Assembly: GCF_024171785.1 (NCBI RefSeq) | Contig: NZ_JAMTCK010000005.1 | Location: 339,591 to 403,590, forward strand | DNA length: 64,000 bases | Reading direction: 5' to 3' | Source: Goodfellowiella coeruleoviolacea | GTDB lineage: Bacteria; Actinomycetota; Actinomycetes; Mycobacteriales; Pseudonocardiaceae | Shown here: positions 56,251 to 64,000 of the stretch, one piece after another | Layout of the letters: every line of letters begins with the position of its first letter | Numbering within the stretch: position 1 is the stretch's first letter | The notes under the pieces: model-generated | The model's input: the letters and a program-made list of their open reading frames with translations, nothing else | Told to the model about the DNA's origin: nothing | Databases searched by the model: none | Made by a program: the position numbers and the translations under genes

Positions 56251-57771
56251 ATGACCGGCTACCAGGTGGCCGCGGCGGGGCTGCTGGCCTACGGCAGGGG
56301 CTCGCGGGACGCGGCCGACAACTTCGGCCAGCTGGCCAGCCTGCTGGAGCAGGCCCGGGTCAGCGACGACTGCTTCGGCCCGATCGGTGAACTGCTGGCG
56401 TTCACGTACTTCGACAGCCTCCAGGAGTGCCAGGACCTGGCCAACGCGGCCAAGGCGTTCCTGGAGGACGTGGCCGAGCGGGTCACCGAGACCGCCAGGA
56501 CCTACCAGGACAACGACGCCCAGATCGAGGTCGCCTTCGACACGCTCGACGACGGCGGCAGCGGCCCCGGCAGCTTCGCCGACCTGGTCACCGCCGGCCA
56601 CGACGAGCGCAAGAGCGACTTCGAGCAGGCCGCGAGCTACGGCAGTTCCTGGGCGAGCACCGCGGGGGACGTGGCGCGGGCGAGCAGTCCACCGGACATC
56701 GCCATCGCCGCGGTGAACACGCGCCTCGAACAGCTCCAGCTGATCACCAGTCCAGGACAGTCGCTGATCGACAACGGGCTGGGTTTCCTGATCGCCCTCG
56801 CGATCAGCCCGATCGTGGAAACGATCCTGGAACCCGCGATCGGCGACCCGGAGCAGATGCGCAGCACCGCCAAGGGCTGGGAGAAGGTCGCCGAGTGGCT
56901 GGAGAGCACCGGCGAGCACGAGACGGGCAGGGCCCAGGCCACCAGCGAGCTGTGGCAGGGCGAGGCCGGCGACGCGTTCCGCCAGCAGCTGGCCGAGTTC
57001 GGTGCCGGCGCGACCGCGTTCGCCAGTGAGATCCGGGGACTCCAGCAGACCCTGGAGATCGCCGCCGACCTGTTCGACGCGTTCGTCGAGATCTGCGTGG
57101 ACACCCTGCAGGAGCTGGTGATGGGCCTGATCATCGAGTGGCTCGCCGCCCTGGCCGCCTCCTGGATCACCGCCGGTGCCTCCGTGGGTGCCGCCACCGC
57201 GGCGACCACCAGCCAGGTCGCGATCGTCGGCGGCCGGCTCGGGGCGAAGGCCGCCCAACTGCTCGGCAGGCTCATGCCGTTGATCAGGCGGCTTGAGGAT
57301 CTGCTGCAGAAGCTGCGCAGCGGCCCGTTGAAGCAGGTCGTGGAACGGGCACAGGACCTGCGTGACAACGGCGGCTGGCTGCAGAAGAAGGTTGTGGGAG
57401 CGGCGGACAAGAACCCGTTGTTCAAGATCACCACGTCCGCCGAGCCGACAGTGGTGAAGAAAGCAGGTCTCGACGGCAGGATGGAGGATGTTGTCGTTCA
57501 GGCCACGAGAACCACCAACAAGTCCGCCGCGGCCTTTGGCATCCAGAACGGCGAGTCAGCACTCGCCGCCGAAGTAGCCAAGGTCGGCTTGGGAATTGCT
57601 GGCTTGAGTGGAACGACCGACCCACTGACCGCTGGCTTTCGAGGCGTTCTGGAAAACGTTCCCGGCACCGTCATCGAGCAGGCCGTGCGGCACGGTTACG
57701 ACCAGGCGCAAGATCCGTCCACAAAGCAGGAGCGACGGGAGGCCACCGATCGTGGTTTCCAGTACGAGTGA
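56251..57771 (+). CDS. WXG100-type, putative type VII-secreted effector
   Basis: A 506-residue protein. N-terminal helical ESX-type segment (~110 residues), then a second domain with the WXG motif WQG near residue 234 (ELWQGEAGDAFRQQLAEF) and two hydrophobic helices (LVMGLIIEWLAALAASWITAG). The C-terminal ~110 residues (from KKAGLDGRMEDVVV) differ in codon use and GC, like the swappable domain of polymorphic toxins; no known toxin motif is seen. The two following genes could be its partners or immunity proteins. Confidence 0.75.
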   Translation: MTGYQVAAAGLLAYGRGSRDAADNFGQLASLLEQARVSDDCFGPIGELLAFTYFDSLQECQDLANAAKAFLEDVAERVTETARTYQDNDAQIEVAFDTLDDGGSGPGSFADLVTAGHDERKSDFEQAASYGSSWASTAGDVARASSPPDIAIAAVNTRLEQLQLITSPGQSLIDNGLGFLIALAISPIVETILEPAIGDPEQMRSTAKGWEKVAEWLESTGEHETGRAQATSELWQGEAGDAFRQQLAEFGAGATAFASEIRGLQQTLEIAADLFDAFVEICVDTLQELVMGLIIEWLAALAASWITAGASVGAATAATTSQVAIVGGRLGAKAAQLLGRLMPLIRRLEDLLQKLRSGPLKQVVERAQDLRDNGGWLQKKVVGAADKNPLFKITTSAEPTVVKKAGLDGRMEDVVVQATRTTNKSAAAFGIQNGESALAAEVAKVGLGIAGLSGTTDPLTAGFRGVLENVPGTVIEQAVRHGYDQAQDPSTKQERREATDRGFQYE

Positions 57772-57777
57772 GGCGTG

Positions 57778-58548
57778 ATGGATTTCTCCGATGGACTCGG
57801 ACCGGCGTTGAACGCCAGACTTCAGTTGTGTCGGCCGGACGAGCATTTTTTCTGGGCAGCCAGTTGCGACCTGTTCTACTACGACTTTCCCGGACAGGAC
57901 GCATTTGGTAAGCCACTGGAGAACCCACTCGCCAAAGGTGTGCGCGCGGTCGGCAGAGGCGTGGGAAATTTCCTCGCCACGGGCCTCGAAGTAGTGCTGC
58001 TCGATGGCGGCTCTGACGAGAGTTACCAAAAGAAGCCGCCGCCACCCCCTGATCATCTGGTGTTCGGGTCGGGCTTGGGCTGTCTTGCTCACCAAACCGT
58101 CGCACGGATCGGCCTCGAACCGGGCCAGCCCGACGTTGTCCTGTGGATGCTGACTTCTGCCAGACTCGCGATGTTCCGCACCCGCCGCGCACCCGAACCC
58201 GAGCCGGACCAGAAACCGGAGAACCGTTCATTGCTGAGCAAGGCAATCGGGTTCGGCAAAGGTGTAGTGGATTTCGGCAAGGAAGTCGTCGAAGTCTTCG
58301 CCGACAATCGGGAGAAATATGGCGGCAACGTCGAGGGCGAGCCGGTCCGGATGACCGCCTACGTCCCGGTCCACGAGTTTCCACGCGAACAGATCGCCGC
58401 TGTCGGGGTCATTTCCCGCCAACTGGAGAACGGTGACGAGTTCTGCCTCCGGGTGTCTCTCGCAGACGGTTCCGGCGTGGACTTCCGGCTCTTCAGCAAT
58501 GATCCAGCTGTGGCCGCCCGGGCCACCGAGCTGACGAACGGCATGTGA
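57778..58548 (+). CDS. Hypothetical protein, possible bacterial PH-like domain
   Basis: A 256-residue protein of unrecognised family with lower GC than its surroundings. The central stretch (VLWMLTSARLAMFRTRRAPEPEPDQ) and the end (VGVISRQLENGDEFCLRVSLADGSGVDFRLFSNDP) look like split PH-like strands. No signal peptide. Its stop and the next ATG overlap (TGATG). ATG 57778 was preferred over GTG 57775. Confidence 0.7.
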   Translation: MDFSDGLGPALNARLQLCRPDEHFFWAASCDLFYYDFPGQDAFGKPLENPLAKGVRAVGRGVGNFLATGLEVVLLDGGSDESYQKKPPPPPDHLVFGSGLGCLAHQTVARIGLEPGQPDVVLWMLTSARLAMFRTRRAPEPEPDQKPENRSLLSKAIGFGKGVVDFGKEVVEVFADNREKYGGNVEGEPVRMTAYVPVHEFPREQIAAVGVISRQLENGDEFCLRVSLADGSGVDFRLFSNDPAVAARATELTNGM

Positions 58549-59177
58549 TGACCGCCAAGTACCTGGATCGCGATGACGCGATCATCGAAACCGAACTGGC
58601 CAAGTACTGGCTGCAACCCGGTGAACGGCTGCTGCTCGGCACGATGCCGTTGAACGGTTACGTGGGCGCACGGATCGACAGCGAGTTGCACATCCCTTAC
58701 CAGTCGGCGACAGAACTCCCCGCGCACGCCTTGGGACGCTGCCGGTGGCCACTGCCCTCCGAAGCCCTCAGGGAAACCCCTCGCCTCGACGAGGACTGGG
58801 TAGAGGATCCGACGCTGGCCTACTGGGTGGACGCGCCACACCCGAACACCGACGCGGTGCGCATGGCCGACCACTTCGCCCACACCAGGGGAACCGCACG
58901 GCTGGTGCTCAGCGACCAGCGCACGGCCGTGATCTACCCAGCGAGGTTGTTCGATCCGAAAGATTTCCAGCCGGCAGAGCCGATGCGGACCTTCTACGAA
59001 CTTCCCCCCTCACGGGTCGCGGGCCTGAGCGCGCCGTTCGTCGGCCGCAGCATTCCACCGCGGCGGGTGATCCGGCTCGACTTCACCGACGGGTCCACGA
59101 TCATGCTCCGCGATCCGCACTCCGGTGGTCGGGTCGACCGGGCGCTGCGCCGCCTGTCCGGTCAGCAACGGGACTGA
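58548..59177 (+). CDS. Hypothetical protein, paired with the preceding gene
   Basis: A 209-residue protein: begins TAKYLDRDDAIIETELAKYWLQPGERLLLGT, then RLVLSDQRTAVIYPARLF and VIRLDFTDGSTIMLRD, a plan resembling the preceding gene's PH-like strands. Function unknown. Last gene of the type VII-like block before the mat genes. Confidence 0.7.
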   Translation: MTAKYLDRDDAIIETELAKYWLQPGERLLLGTMPLNGYVGARIDSELHIPYQSATELPAHALGRCRWPLPSEALRETPRLDEDWVEDPTLAYWVDAPHPNTDAVRMADHFAHTRGTARLVLSDQRTAVIYPARLFDPKDFQPAEPMRTFYELPPSRVAGLSAPFVGRSIPPRRVIRLDFTDGSTIMLRDPHSGGRVDRALRRLSGQQRD

Positions 59178-59206
59178 CCAGCCACCCCCACTGCCGGTCC
59201 GGAGTC

Positions 59207-59256
59207 TTGACAGGGGCGCTCCCCGATCCGCAAAGTGGCTGAGCCAATTGGCCACT
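59207..59256 (+). promoter_or_regulatory. matC promoter with GntR/FCD-type operator
   Basis: TTGACA (59207-59212) and CAAAGT (59231-59236), 18 bp apart. AGTGGC (59234-59239) and GCCACT (59251-59256) plus the inner palindrome CCAATTGG (59244-59251) overlay the -10 box and start, a repressor position. Confidence 0.65.
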
Positions 59257-59320
59257 GTGGTGGCGGTCACGCATCCGCCGCCAGCGCCGTCGAGGAGGAC
59301 GCGATGCGCCGGGAGCCGCC

Positions 59321-60628
59321 ATGTCAGCGCAGTTGATCTCGATCCTGGCGCTGGTCGCCGTGTTCGCCGTGGCCACGCTGATGTCGGTGAACATGGGCGC
59401 GCTCGCGTTCGCGGCCGCGTTCCTGGTCGGCACCCTGGCCGGCGGGATGTCCACCGACGACGTGCTGGCCGGCTTCCCCGGCGACATCTTCGTGGTGCTG
59501 GTCGGCGTGACCTACCTGTTCGCCATCGCCAGGGCCAACGGCACGATCGACTGGCTGGTCGGCTCGGCCGTGCGCGCGGTCGGCGGCCGGCTCGCGGTGA
59601 TCCCGTGGATCATGTTCGCGGTCACCGCCGCGTTGACCGCGATCGGCGCGGTCAGCCCGGCCGCGGTGGCCATCGTCGCGCCGATCGCGCTGGGCTGCGC
59701 CGCCCGCTACGGCATCAACCCGCTGCTGATGGGCGTGCTGGTGGTGCACGGCGCGCAGGCCGGCGGGTTCTCCCCGATCAGCGTCTACGGCACGATCGTG
59801 AACACCGTGGTGGCCCGCAACAACCTGCCGGGCAACCCCGTGGTGCTGTTCCTGGCCAGCCTCGCGGTCAACCTGGTGATCGCGGTGGTCGTGTTCGTGC
59901 TGTTCGGCGGCACCAAACTGGCCAGGATCGCCCCGGGCGAGGTGGCCGAGGACGAGCCGGAACGCCTCGGCGCGCCGGGCGCGGCCACCGCCGCCGAGCT
60001 GGACCAGCTGGGCCGACCGGACCAGCCCGGGCTCAACCCCCACCGGGTGCTCACCCTGCTCGGCCTGGTCGCGCTGACCGTGTGCACCCTGGTGTTCGAC
60101 CTGGACGTGGGCCTGGTGGCGATCACCATCGCGGTGCTGCTCGGCCTGGCCTCGCCCGGCACGCACAAGACCGCGATCAACCAGATCACCTGGCCCACCG
60201 TGCTGCTGATCTGCGGCGTGCTCACCTACGTCGGCGTGCTGGAGAAACTGGGCACCATCGACTACGTGGGCAACGCGGTGAGCCAGATCGGCGCGCCCAT
60301 GCTGGCCGCGCTGGTGCTCTGCTACATCGGCGCGATCGTGTCCGCGTTCGCGTCCTCGGTCGGCCTGCTCGGCGCGACCATCCCGCTGGCCGTGCCGTTC
60401 CTGGCGCAGGGCGCGGTCGGGCCGGTCGGCGTGATCGCGGCACTGGCCGTGGCCGCCACCGTGGTCGACGTCAGCCCGTTCTCGACCAACGGCGCGATCG
60501 TGCTGGCCAACGCCCGCACCAGTGACCGCGACCGGTTCTTCCGGCAGCTGCTCACCTACGGTGGCGTCATCGCGGCGGCGGCGCCCCTGCTGGTCTGGCT
60601 GGTGTTCGTGCTGCCCAACCTCGGCTGA
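59321..60628 (+). CDS. matC: MatC-like malonate/dicarboxylate permease
   Basis: A 435-residue multi-spanning transporter (about ten to twelve helices). The N-terminus (MSAQLISILALVAVFAVATLM, NMGALAFAAAFLVGTLAGGM, FPGDIFVVLVGVTYLFAIARANGT) matches the dicarboxylate carrier MatC N-terminal domain; PISVYGTIVNTV and VSPFSTNGAIV are the two SLC13/CitMHS-like loops. It would import malonate for the next enzymes. ATG 59321. Confidence 0.88.
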   Translation: MSAQLISILALVAVFAVATLMSVNMGALAFAAAFLVGTLAGGMSTDDVLAGFPGDIFVVLVGVTYLFAIARANGTIDWLVGSAVRAVGGRLAVIPWIMFAVTAALTAIGAVSPAAVAIVAPIALGCAARYGINPLLMGVLVVHGAQAGGFSPISVYGTIVNTVVARNNLPGNPVVLFLASLAVNLVIAVVVFVLFGGTKLARIAPGEVAEDEPERLGAPGAATAAELDQLGRPDQPGLNPHRVLTLLGLVALTVCTLVFDLDVGLVAITIAVLLGLASPGTHKTAINQITWPTVLLICGVLTYVGVLEKLGTIDYVGNAVSQIGAPMLAALVLCYIGAIVSAFASSVGLLGATIPLAVPFLAQGAVGPVGVIAALAVAATVVDVSPFSTNGAIVLANARTSDRDRFFRQLLTYGGVIAAAAPLLVWLVFVLPNLG

Positions 60629-60697
60629 GCGGCGTCACGCAGTGACGTGGCTCGCAAACAGGCTGTGACGACCCGACGAGTCCGAGAAGGTGGATTC

Positions 60698-62140
60698 ATG
60701 CCAGAACCCCTGTTCCCCGCCCTGGCCGAGGCATCGGCGCGGGAGGCGATCCGGTTCGACGACCAGGTGCTGACCTACCGCGACCTGGCCGGGGTGGCCG
60801 GTCGGGTCGCCACGCGCGTGGCCGGGGCCGCCCGCGTGGCGGTGTGGGCGACCAACACCCCGCACACCTGCGTGGCCGTCCTCGGCGCCCTGCTGGCCGG
60901 GGTCGCGGCCGTGCCGGTCAACCCGAAGATCGGGGAACGGGAACTCGCCCACATCGTCGCCGACAGCGAGCCCGCCCTGGTGCTGGCCGAACCCGGCGTC
61001 GCCCTGCCCTCGGGGCTGGCCGGGCTGCCGAGGGTGGACGTGGACCTGGCCGCGCCGGCCGGCCCGCCCCCGCCGCCGGCCGCCGAACCCGACCCGGAGA
61101 CGCCCGCGTTCGTCGTCTACACCTCGGGCACCACCGGCCCGCCCAAGGGCGTGGTGCTGCCGCGCCGGGCCATCACCAGCAACCTGGACGCGCTGGCCAC
61201 CGCGTGGGAGTGGACCGAGCACGACGTGCTCGTGCACGGCCTGCCCCTGTTCCACGTGCACGGGCTGATCATCGGGATCCTCGGGCCGCTGCGGCGCGGC
61301 GGGTCCGTGCGCCACGTGGGCCGGTTCTCCTCGGCGGCCGTGGCCAGGGAACTCGCCGGGCCGGCCACGATGATGTTCGGCGTCCCCACCATGTACCACC
61401 GGCTGGTCGCCGACGCCGAGGCCGACCCGGAGATCGCGGCGGCCGTGGGCCGGGCCCGGCTGCTGGTGTCCGGCTCGGCCGCGCTGCCCGCCACCGACCA
61501 CGAGCGCATCGCCAGGGTCACCGGCCAGCGGGTGGTGGAGCGCTACGGCATGACCGAGACGCTGATGAACGTGTCCGTGCGCGCCTCGGGCGACCGCCGG
61601 CCGGGCACGGTGGGCCTGCCCCTGGACGGGGTCCAGGTGCGGCTCGTCGACGACGCCGGCCAGACCATCGAGGCCAGCGACGACGAGACCGTCGGCGAGA
61701 TCGTGGTGCGCGGCCCCAACCTGTTCCTCGGCTACCTCAACCGGCCGGACGCCACGGCCGAGGCCATGCGCGACGGCTGGTTCCGCACCGGTGACATGGC
61801 CACCCGCGCGCCAGACGGCTACCTGCGCATCGTCGGCCGCCGGGCCACCGACCTGATCAAGAGCGGCGGCTACAAGATCGGCGCCGGCGAGATCGAGAAC
61901 GCGCTGCTGGACCACCCCGGGGTGGCCGAGGTGGCGGTGACCGGTGAACCAGACCCGGACCTGGGGGAGCGGATCGTGGCCTGGGTGGTGGCCGCCGGCG
62001 AGCAGCCCCCGGCCGAGCAGGACCTGGTCGACCACGTGGCGCGACTGCTCGCCCCGCACAAGCGGCCCAGGGTGGTGCGGTTCCGCGACGCGCTGCCCCG
62101 CAACGACATGGGCAAGGTCATGAAGCGGGCCCTGACATGA
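60698..62140 (+). CDS. matB: Malonyl-CoA synthetase
   Basis: A 480-residue acyl-adenylate synthetase very similar in segments to S. coelicolor MatB: P-loop YTSGTTGPPKGVVLPRRA, GLPLFHVHGL, RYGMTETLMN, GWFRTGDMA, RATDLIKSGGYKIGAGEIENALL and the catalytic Lys in NDMGKVMKRAL. Converts malonate, ATP and CoA to malonyl-CoA. ATG 60698 begins MPEPLFPALAEAS. Ends by ATGA overlap with the next gene. Confidence 0.96.
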   Translation: MPEPLFPALAEASAREAIRFDDQVLTYRDLAGVAGRVATRVAGAARVAVWATNTPHTCVAVLGALLAGVAAVPVNPKIGERELAHIVADSEPALVLAEPGVALPSGLAGLPRVDVDLAAPAGPPPPPAAEPDPETPAFVVYTSGTTGPPKGVVLPRRAITSNLDALATAWEWTEHDVLVHGLPLFHVHGLIIGILGPLRRGGSVRHVGRFSSAAVARELAGPATMMFGVPTMYHRLVADAEADPEIAAAVGRARLLVSGSAALPATDHERIARVTGQRVVERYGMTETLMNVSVRASGDRRPGTVGLPLDGVQVRLVDDAGQTIEASDDETVGEIVVRGPNLFLGYLNRPDATAEAMRDGWFRTGDMATRAPDGYLRIVGRRATDLIKSGGYKIGAGEIENALLDHPGVAEVAVTGEPDPDLGERIVAWVVAAGEQPPAEQDLVDHVARLLAPHKRPRVVRFRDALPRNDMGKVMKRALT

Positions 62141-63495
62141 CCAGCACGCACCGGACCACACCCGGCGCCAGGGCCTGGATCGAGGCACTGGCCAGCGACT
62201 TCGTCGAGCTGGCCGGGTACGCGGCCTGGCCGGCCGGGTACGCCGGCCCGCTGGACTGGCCCGGCTACGCCGAGCAGCTCGAACGCGCCAGCGAGCGGTC
62301 CGGGCAGACCGAGTCGGTGGTGTGCGGGCAGGCCACGGTCGGCGGGGTGCCGGCCGTGCTGATCGCCTTCGACTTCCGGTTCCTGGGCGGTTCCGTCGGC
62401 CAGCAGACCGGGGAACGCATCGAGCGGGCGTTCAGCGTGGCCCGCCGCGCGCGGCAGCCGGTGGTGTCGCTGATCGCCACGGGCGGCAGCCGCATGCAGG
62501 AGGGCATGCGCTCGCTGCGCCAGCTCACCCGGCTCGCCCGGGAGTGCCAGCTGACCAGGGCGGCGGGCGTGCCGCACGTGGCCGTGCTGGGCAATCCGAC
62601 CACCGGTGGGCTGTGGGCCGCGCTGGGCGCCGGCGCCGACGTGGTGCTGGCGCTGGCCGACGCCGAGGTGGGGTTCGCCGGCCGGCGGGTGCGCTCGCCC
62701 GCCGACGTCGACCACCCGGCGTTCACCAGCGAGGACCACTGGGCCAGCGGCCAGGTCGACCAGGTGGTCACCGAGTCGGAGCTGCCCTCGGTCCTGTCCC
62801 GCTGGCTGGACCTGCTGCGACCGGCCGACCAGCACGCCCTGCCGGAGCCGGCCGACGTGCCCAGGGCGCTGGGCCGCACCGAGCTGCCCCCGGACGGCTG
62901 GACCGCGGTGCGCTGGGCGCGCGACCCCGACCGGCCGCGCGCACCCGCCTACCTCGACGACTACTTCCAGACCAGGGTCGCGTTGAGCGGCGACCGGGTC
63001 GGCGGGGTCGACCCGGGCATGTGGTGCGGGATCGGCCGGCGCGACGGCCGGGCGATCGCCTACGCCGCGCAGACCGGCACCGCCAACACCCCGGCCGGGT
63101 TCCGCACCGCCGCCCGGCTGATCCAGCTCGCCGACCGGTTCACCCTGCCGGTGTTGACGCTGGTGGACACGCCGGGCGCGGACAACAGCGGCGCCGCCGA
63201 GCGGGCCGGGCTCGGGCCGGCGCTGGCCGAGCTGTTCGGCGCGGTGGCGGGTGCCCGGGTGCCCATCACCACCCTGGTGATCGGCGAGGGCGGCTCCGGG
63301 GGCGCGTTGGCCCTGGCCCACCCGGACCGCACCTGGATCACCCCGGACGGCTACTTCTCGGTGATCGCGCCCGAGGCGAGCGCGGCCATCCTCAAACGCG
63401 GCCCCGACCAGGTGGCGGCCACCGCCGACCAGTTGCGGCTGCGCCCGCAGGACCTGGTCGAACTGGGCGTGGTCCGGGGCATCAGCCGCGGGTGA
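62137..63495 (+). CDS. Fused carboxyltransferase (malonate decarboxylase-like beta+gamma)
   Basis: A 452-residue protein with two crotonase-like carboxyltransferase halves: ATGGSRMQEGM in the first (beta-like) and DTPGADNSGAAERAGL with GEGGSGGALALAHPD in the second (gamma/AccA-like). There is no biotinyl or CoA-ligase part, so with MatB it probably decarboxylates malonyl-CoA to acetyl-CoA. It overlaps matB, and its last 14 bases overlap the end of tsaE on the other strand. Confidence 0.85.
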   Translation: MTSTHRTTPGARAWIEALASDFVELAGYAAWPAGYAGPLDWPGYAEQLERASERSGQTESVVCGQATVGGVPAVLIAFDFRFLGGSVGQQTGERIERAFSVARRARQPVVSLIATGGSRMQEGMRSLRQLTRLARECQLTRAAGVPHVAVLGNPTTGGLWAALGAGADVVLALADAEVGFAGRRVRSPADVDHPAFTSEDHWASGQVDQVVTESELPSVLSRWLDLLRPADQHALPEPADVPRALGRTELPPDGWTAVRWARDPDRPRAPAYLDDYFQTRVALSGDRVGGVDPGMWCGIGRRDGRAIAYAAQTGTANTPAGFRTAARLIQLADRFTLPVLTLVDTPGADNSGAAERAGLGPALAELFGAVAGARVPITTLVIGEGGSGGALALAHPDRTWITPDGYFSVIAPEASAAILKRGPDQVAATADQLRLRPQDLVELGVVRGISRG

Positions 63496-63985
63496 CCTGG
63501 CTCCAGTCGCGGTCGGCCAGGCTGCCGTGCGGCTCCAGGTGGGCCACGCGCACGTCGTCGGCGCGCCGGTCCAGCCGGACCAGCAGGTGGTCCTCGGACA
63601 GCCGCTCGGCCACGCCCTCGCCCCACTCCACGACCACCACCGCGGTCACCAGTTCGGTGTCCAGGTCCAGGTCGTCCAGTTCGTCGAGCTGGCCGCCGAG
63701 CCGGTAGGCGTCCACGTGCACCAGGGGCACGCCGCGCCCGCCCGGTGCTGGCGCGTGCTCCCTGGCCAGCACGAACGTGGGTGAGCTGACCCGGCCGGTC
63801 ACGCCGAGACCGGCGGCGATGCCGCGCGTCATGGCGGTCTTGCCCGCCCCCAGCGGCCCGGACAGCAACACCAGGTCACCGGCGGTGAGCAGGCCGCCGA
63901 GCCGACGGCCGAACTCCTCGGTGTCGGTCACCTCGGGCAGCTCGACCCGGTAGTCGGAACGGCTGCTCATGCTTGCTGCTGACAC
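63482..63985 (-). CDS. tsaE: tRNA threonylcarbamoyladenosine biosynthesis ATPase TsaE
   Basis: A 167-residue P-loop ATPase: Walker A LSGPLGAGKTAMTRGIA, switch SSPTFVL, HVDAYRL, VVVVEWGEG. It supports TsaB-TsaD turnover. GTG 63985 or ATG 63970. Normally next to tsaB; here separated by about 9.6 kb. Confidence 0.95.
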   Translation of the reverse strand: MSAASMSSRSDYRVELPEVTDTEEFGRRLGGLLTAGDLVLLSGPLGAGKTAMTRGIAAGLGVTGRVSSPTFVLAREHAPAPGGRGVPLVHVDAYRLGGQLDELDDLDLDTELVTAVVVVEWGEGVAERLSEDHLLVRLDRRADDVRVAHLEPHGSLADRDWSQVTRG

Positions 63986-64000
63986 GCTTGTCCGTCCTCG

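Overview
The window is a stretch of actinomycete chromosome with very high GC. Third codon positions are almost all G or C, GTG and TTG starts are common, and many genes have a TANNNT -10 box ending only 6-8 bases before the start codon, which points to leaderless mRNAs. Gene content and order (uvrD/pcrA, chorismate mutase and M23 peptidase together; choD-like, guaB3, guaB2, DUF5319, rsdA, sigD, bldM-like, whiB, groEL/groES, tsaD, rimI and tsaB in a row) match mycobacterial and streptomycete neighbourhoods. They fit a Pseudonocardiales-type organism; the genus cannot be named from this window.

Layout. 1-9417: a cut-off Ala/Pro-rich membrane protein, a lipase, an M23 peptidase, UvrD/PcrA helicase (minus), and a chorismate mutase preceded by a Phe/Tyr-rich leader peptide with mutually exclusive hairpins; then a small membrane protein and a PIG-L deacetylase. 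9568-16402: three related single-pass membrane proteins, a chain of tiny overlapping ORFs and two tandem Ser/Thr kinases. 16493-19543: a LysR regulator divergent from an EamA exporter, then an aminoglycoside/hydroxyurea-type phosphotransferase with a structured leader. 20037-24051: a TetR regulator divergent from a tightly overlapping five-gene operon (flavin monooxygenase, RidA, alpha/beta hydrolase, two small nitrile-hydratase-leader-like proteins). I know no described system with this composition.

24287-31405: a MacRS-like two-component system facing a PspC membrane protein, then guaA and an aldehyde dehydrogenase. 31610-35864: a secreted berberine-bridge-type oxidase, a TetR with a perfect palindromic operator, and a ChoD-like GMC oxidase. 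35934-46745: GNAT, guaB3, guaB2, DUF5319, rsdA-sigD, a BldM-like regulator lacking its phospho-acceptor Asp, a conserved partner gene, a MerR/B12-type regulator and a WhiB protein. 47020-53868: groEL1, groES with a CIRCE operator, a WD40 protein, a DUF397/HTH pair, tsaD-rimI-tsaB.

53985-63985: MerR plus thioredoxin, a GntR/FCD regulator, a four-gene block with a WXG100-type type VII secretion candidate, a malonate pathway (matC-like permease, matB malonyl-CoA synthetase, fused carboxyltransferase), and tsaE. TsaE is separated from tsaB by about 9.6 kb, and the mat genes from their probable regulator by the type VII-like block.

Three intergenic regions (about 19.72-19.85, 37.81-37.92 and 44.83-44.95 kb) share an unannotated non-coding element: DnaA-box-like 9-mers, then a TAGGCT box 37-40 bases on, then a C6/G-rich hairpin. 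One copy lies next to four 22-bp tandem repeats.
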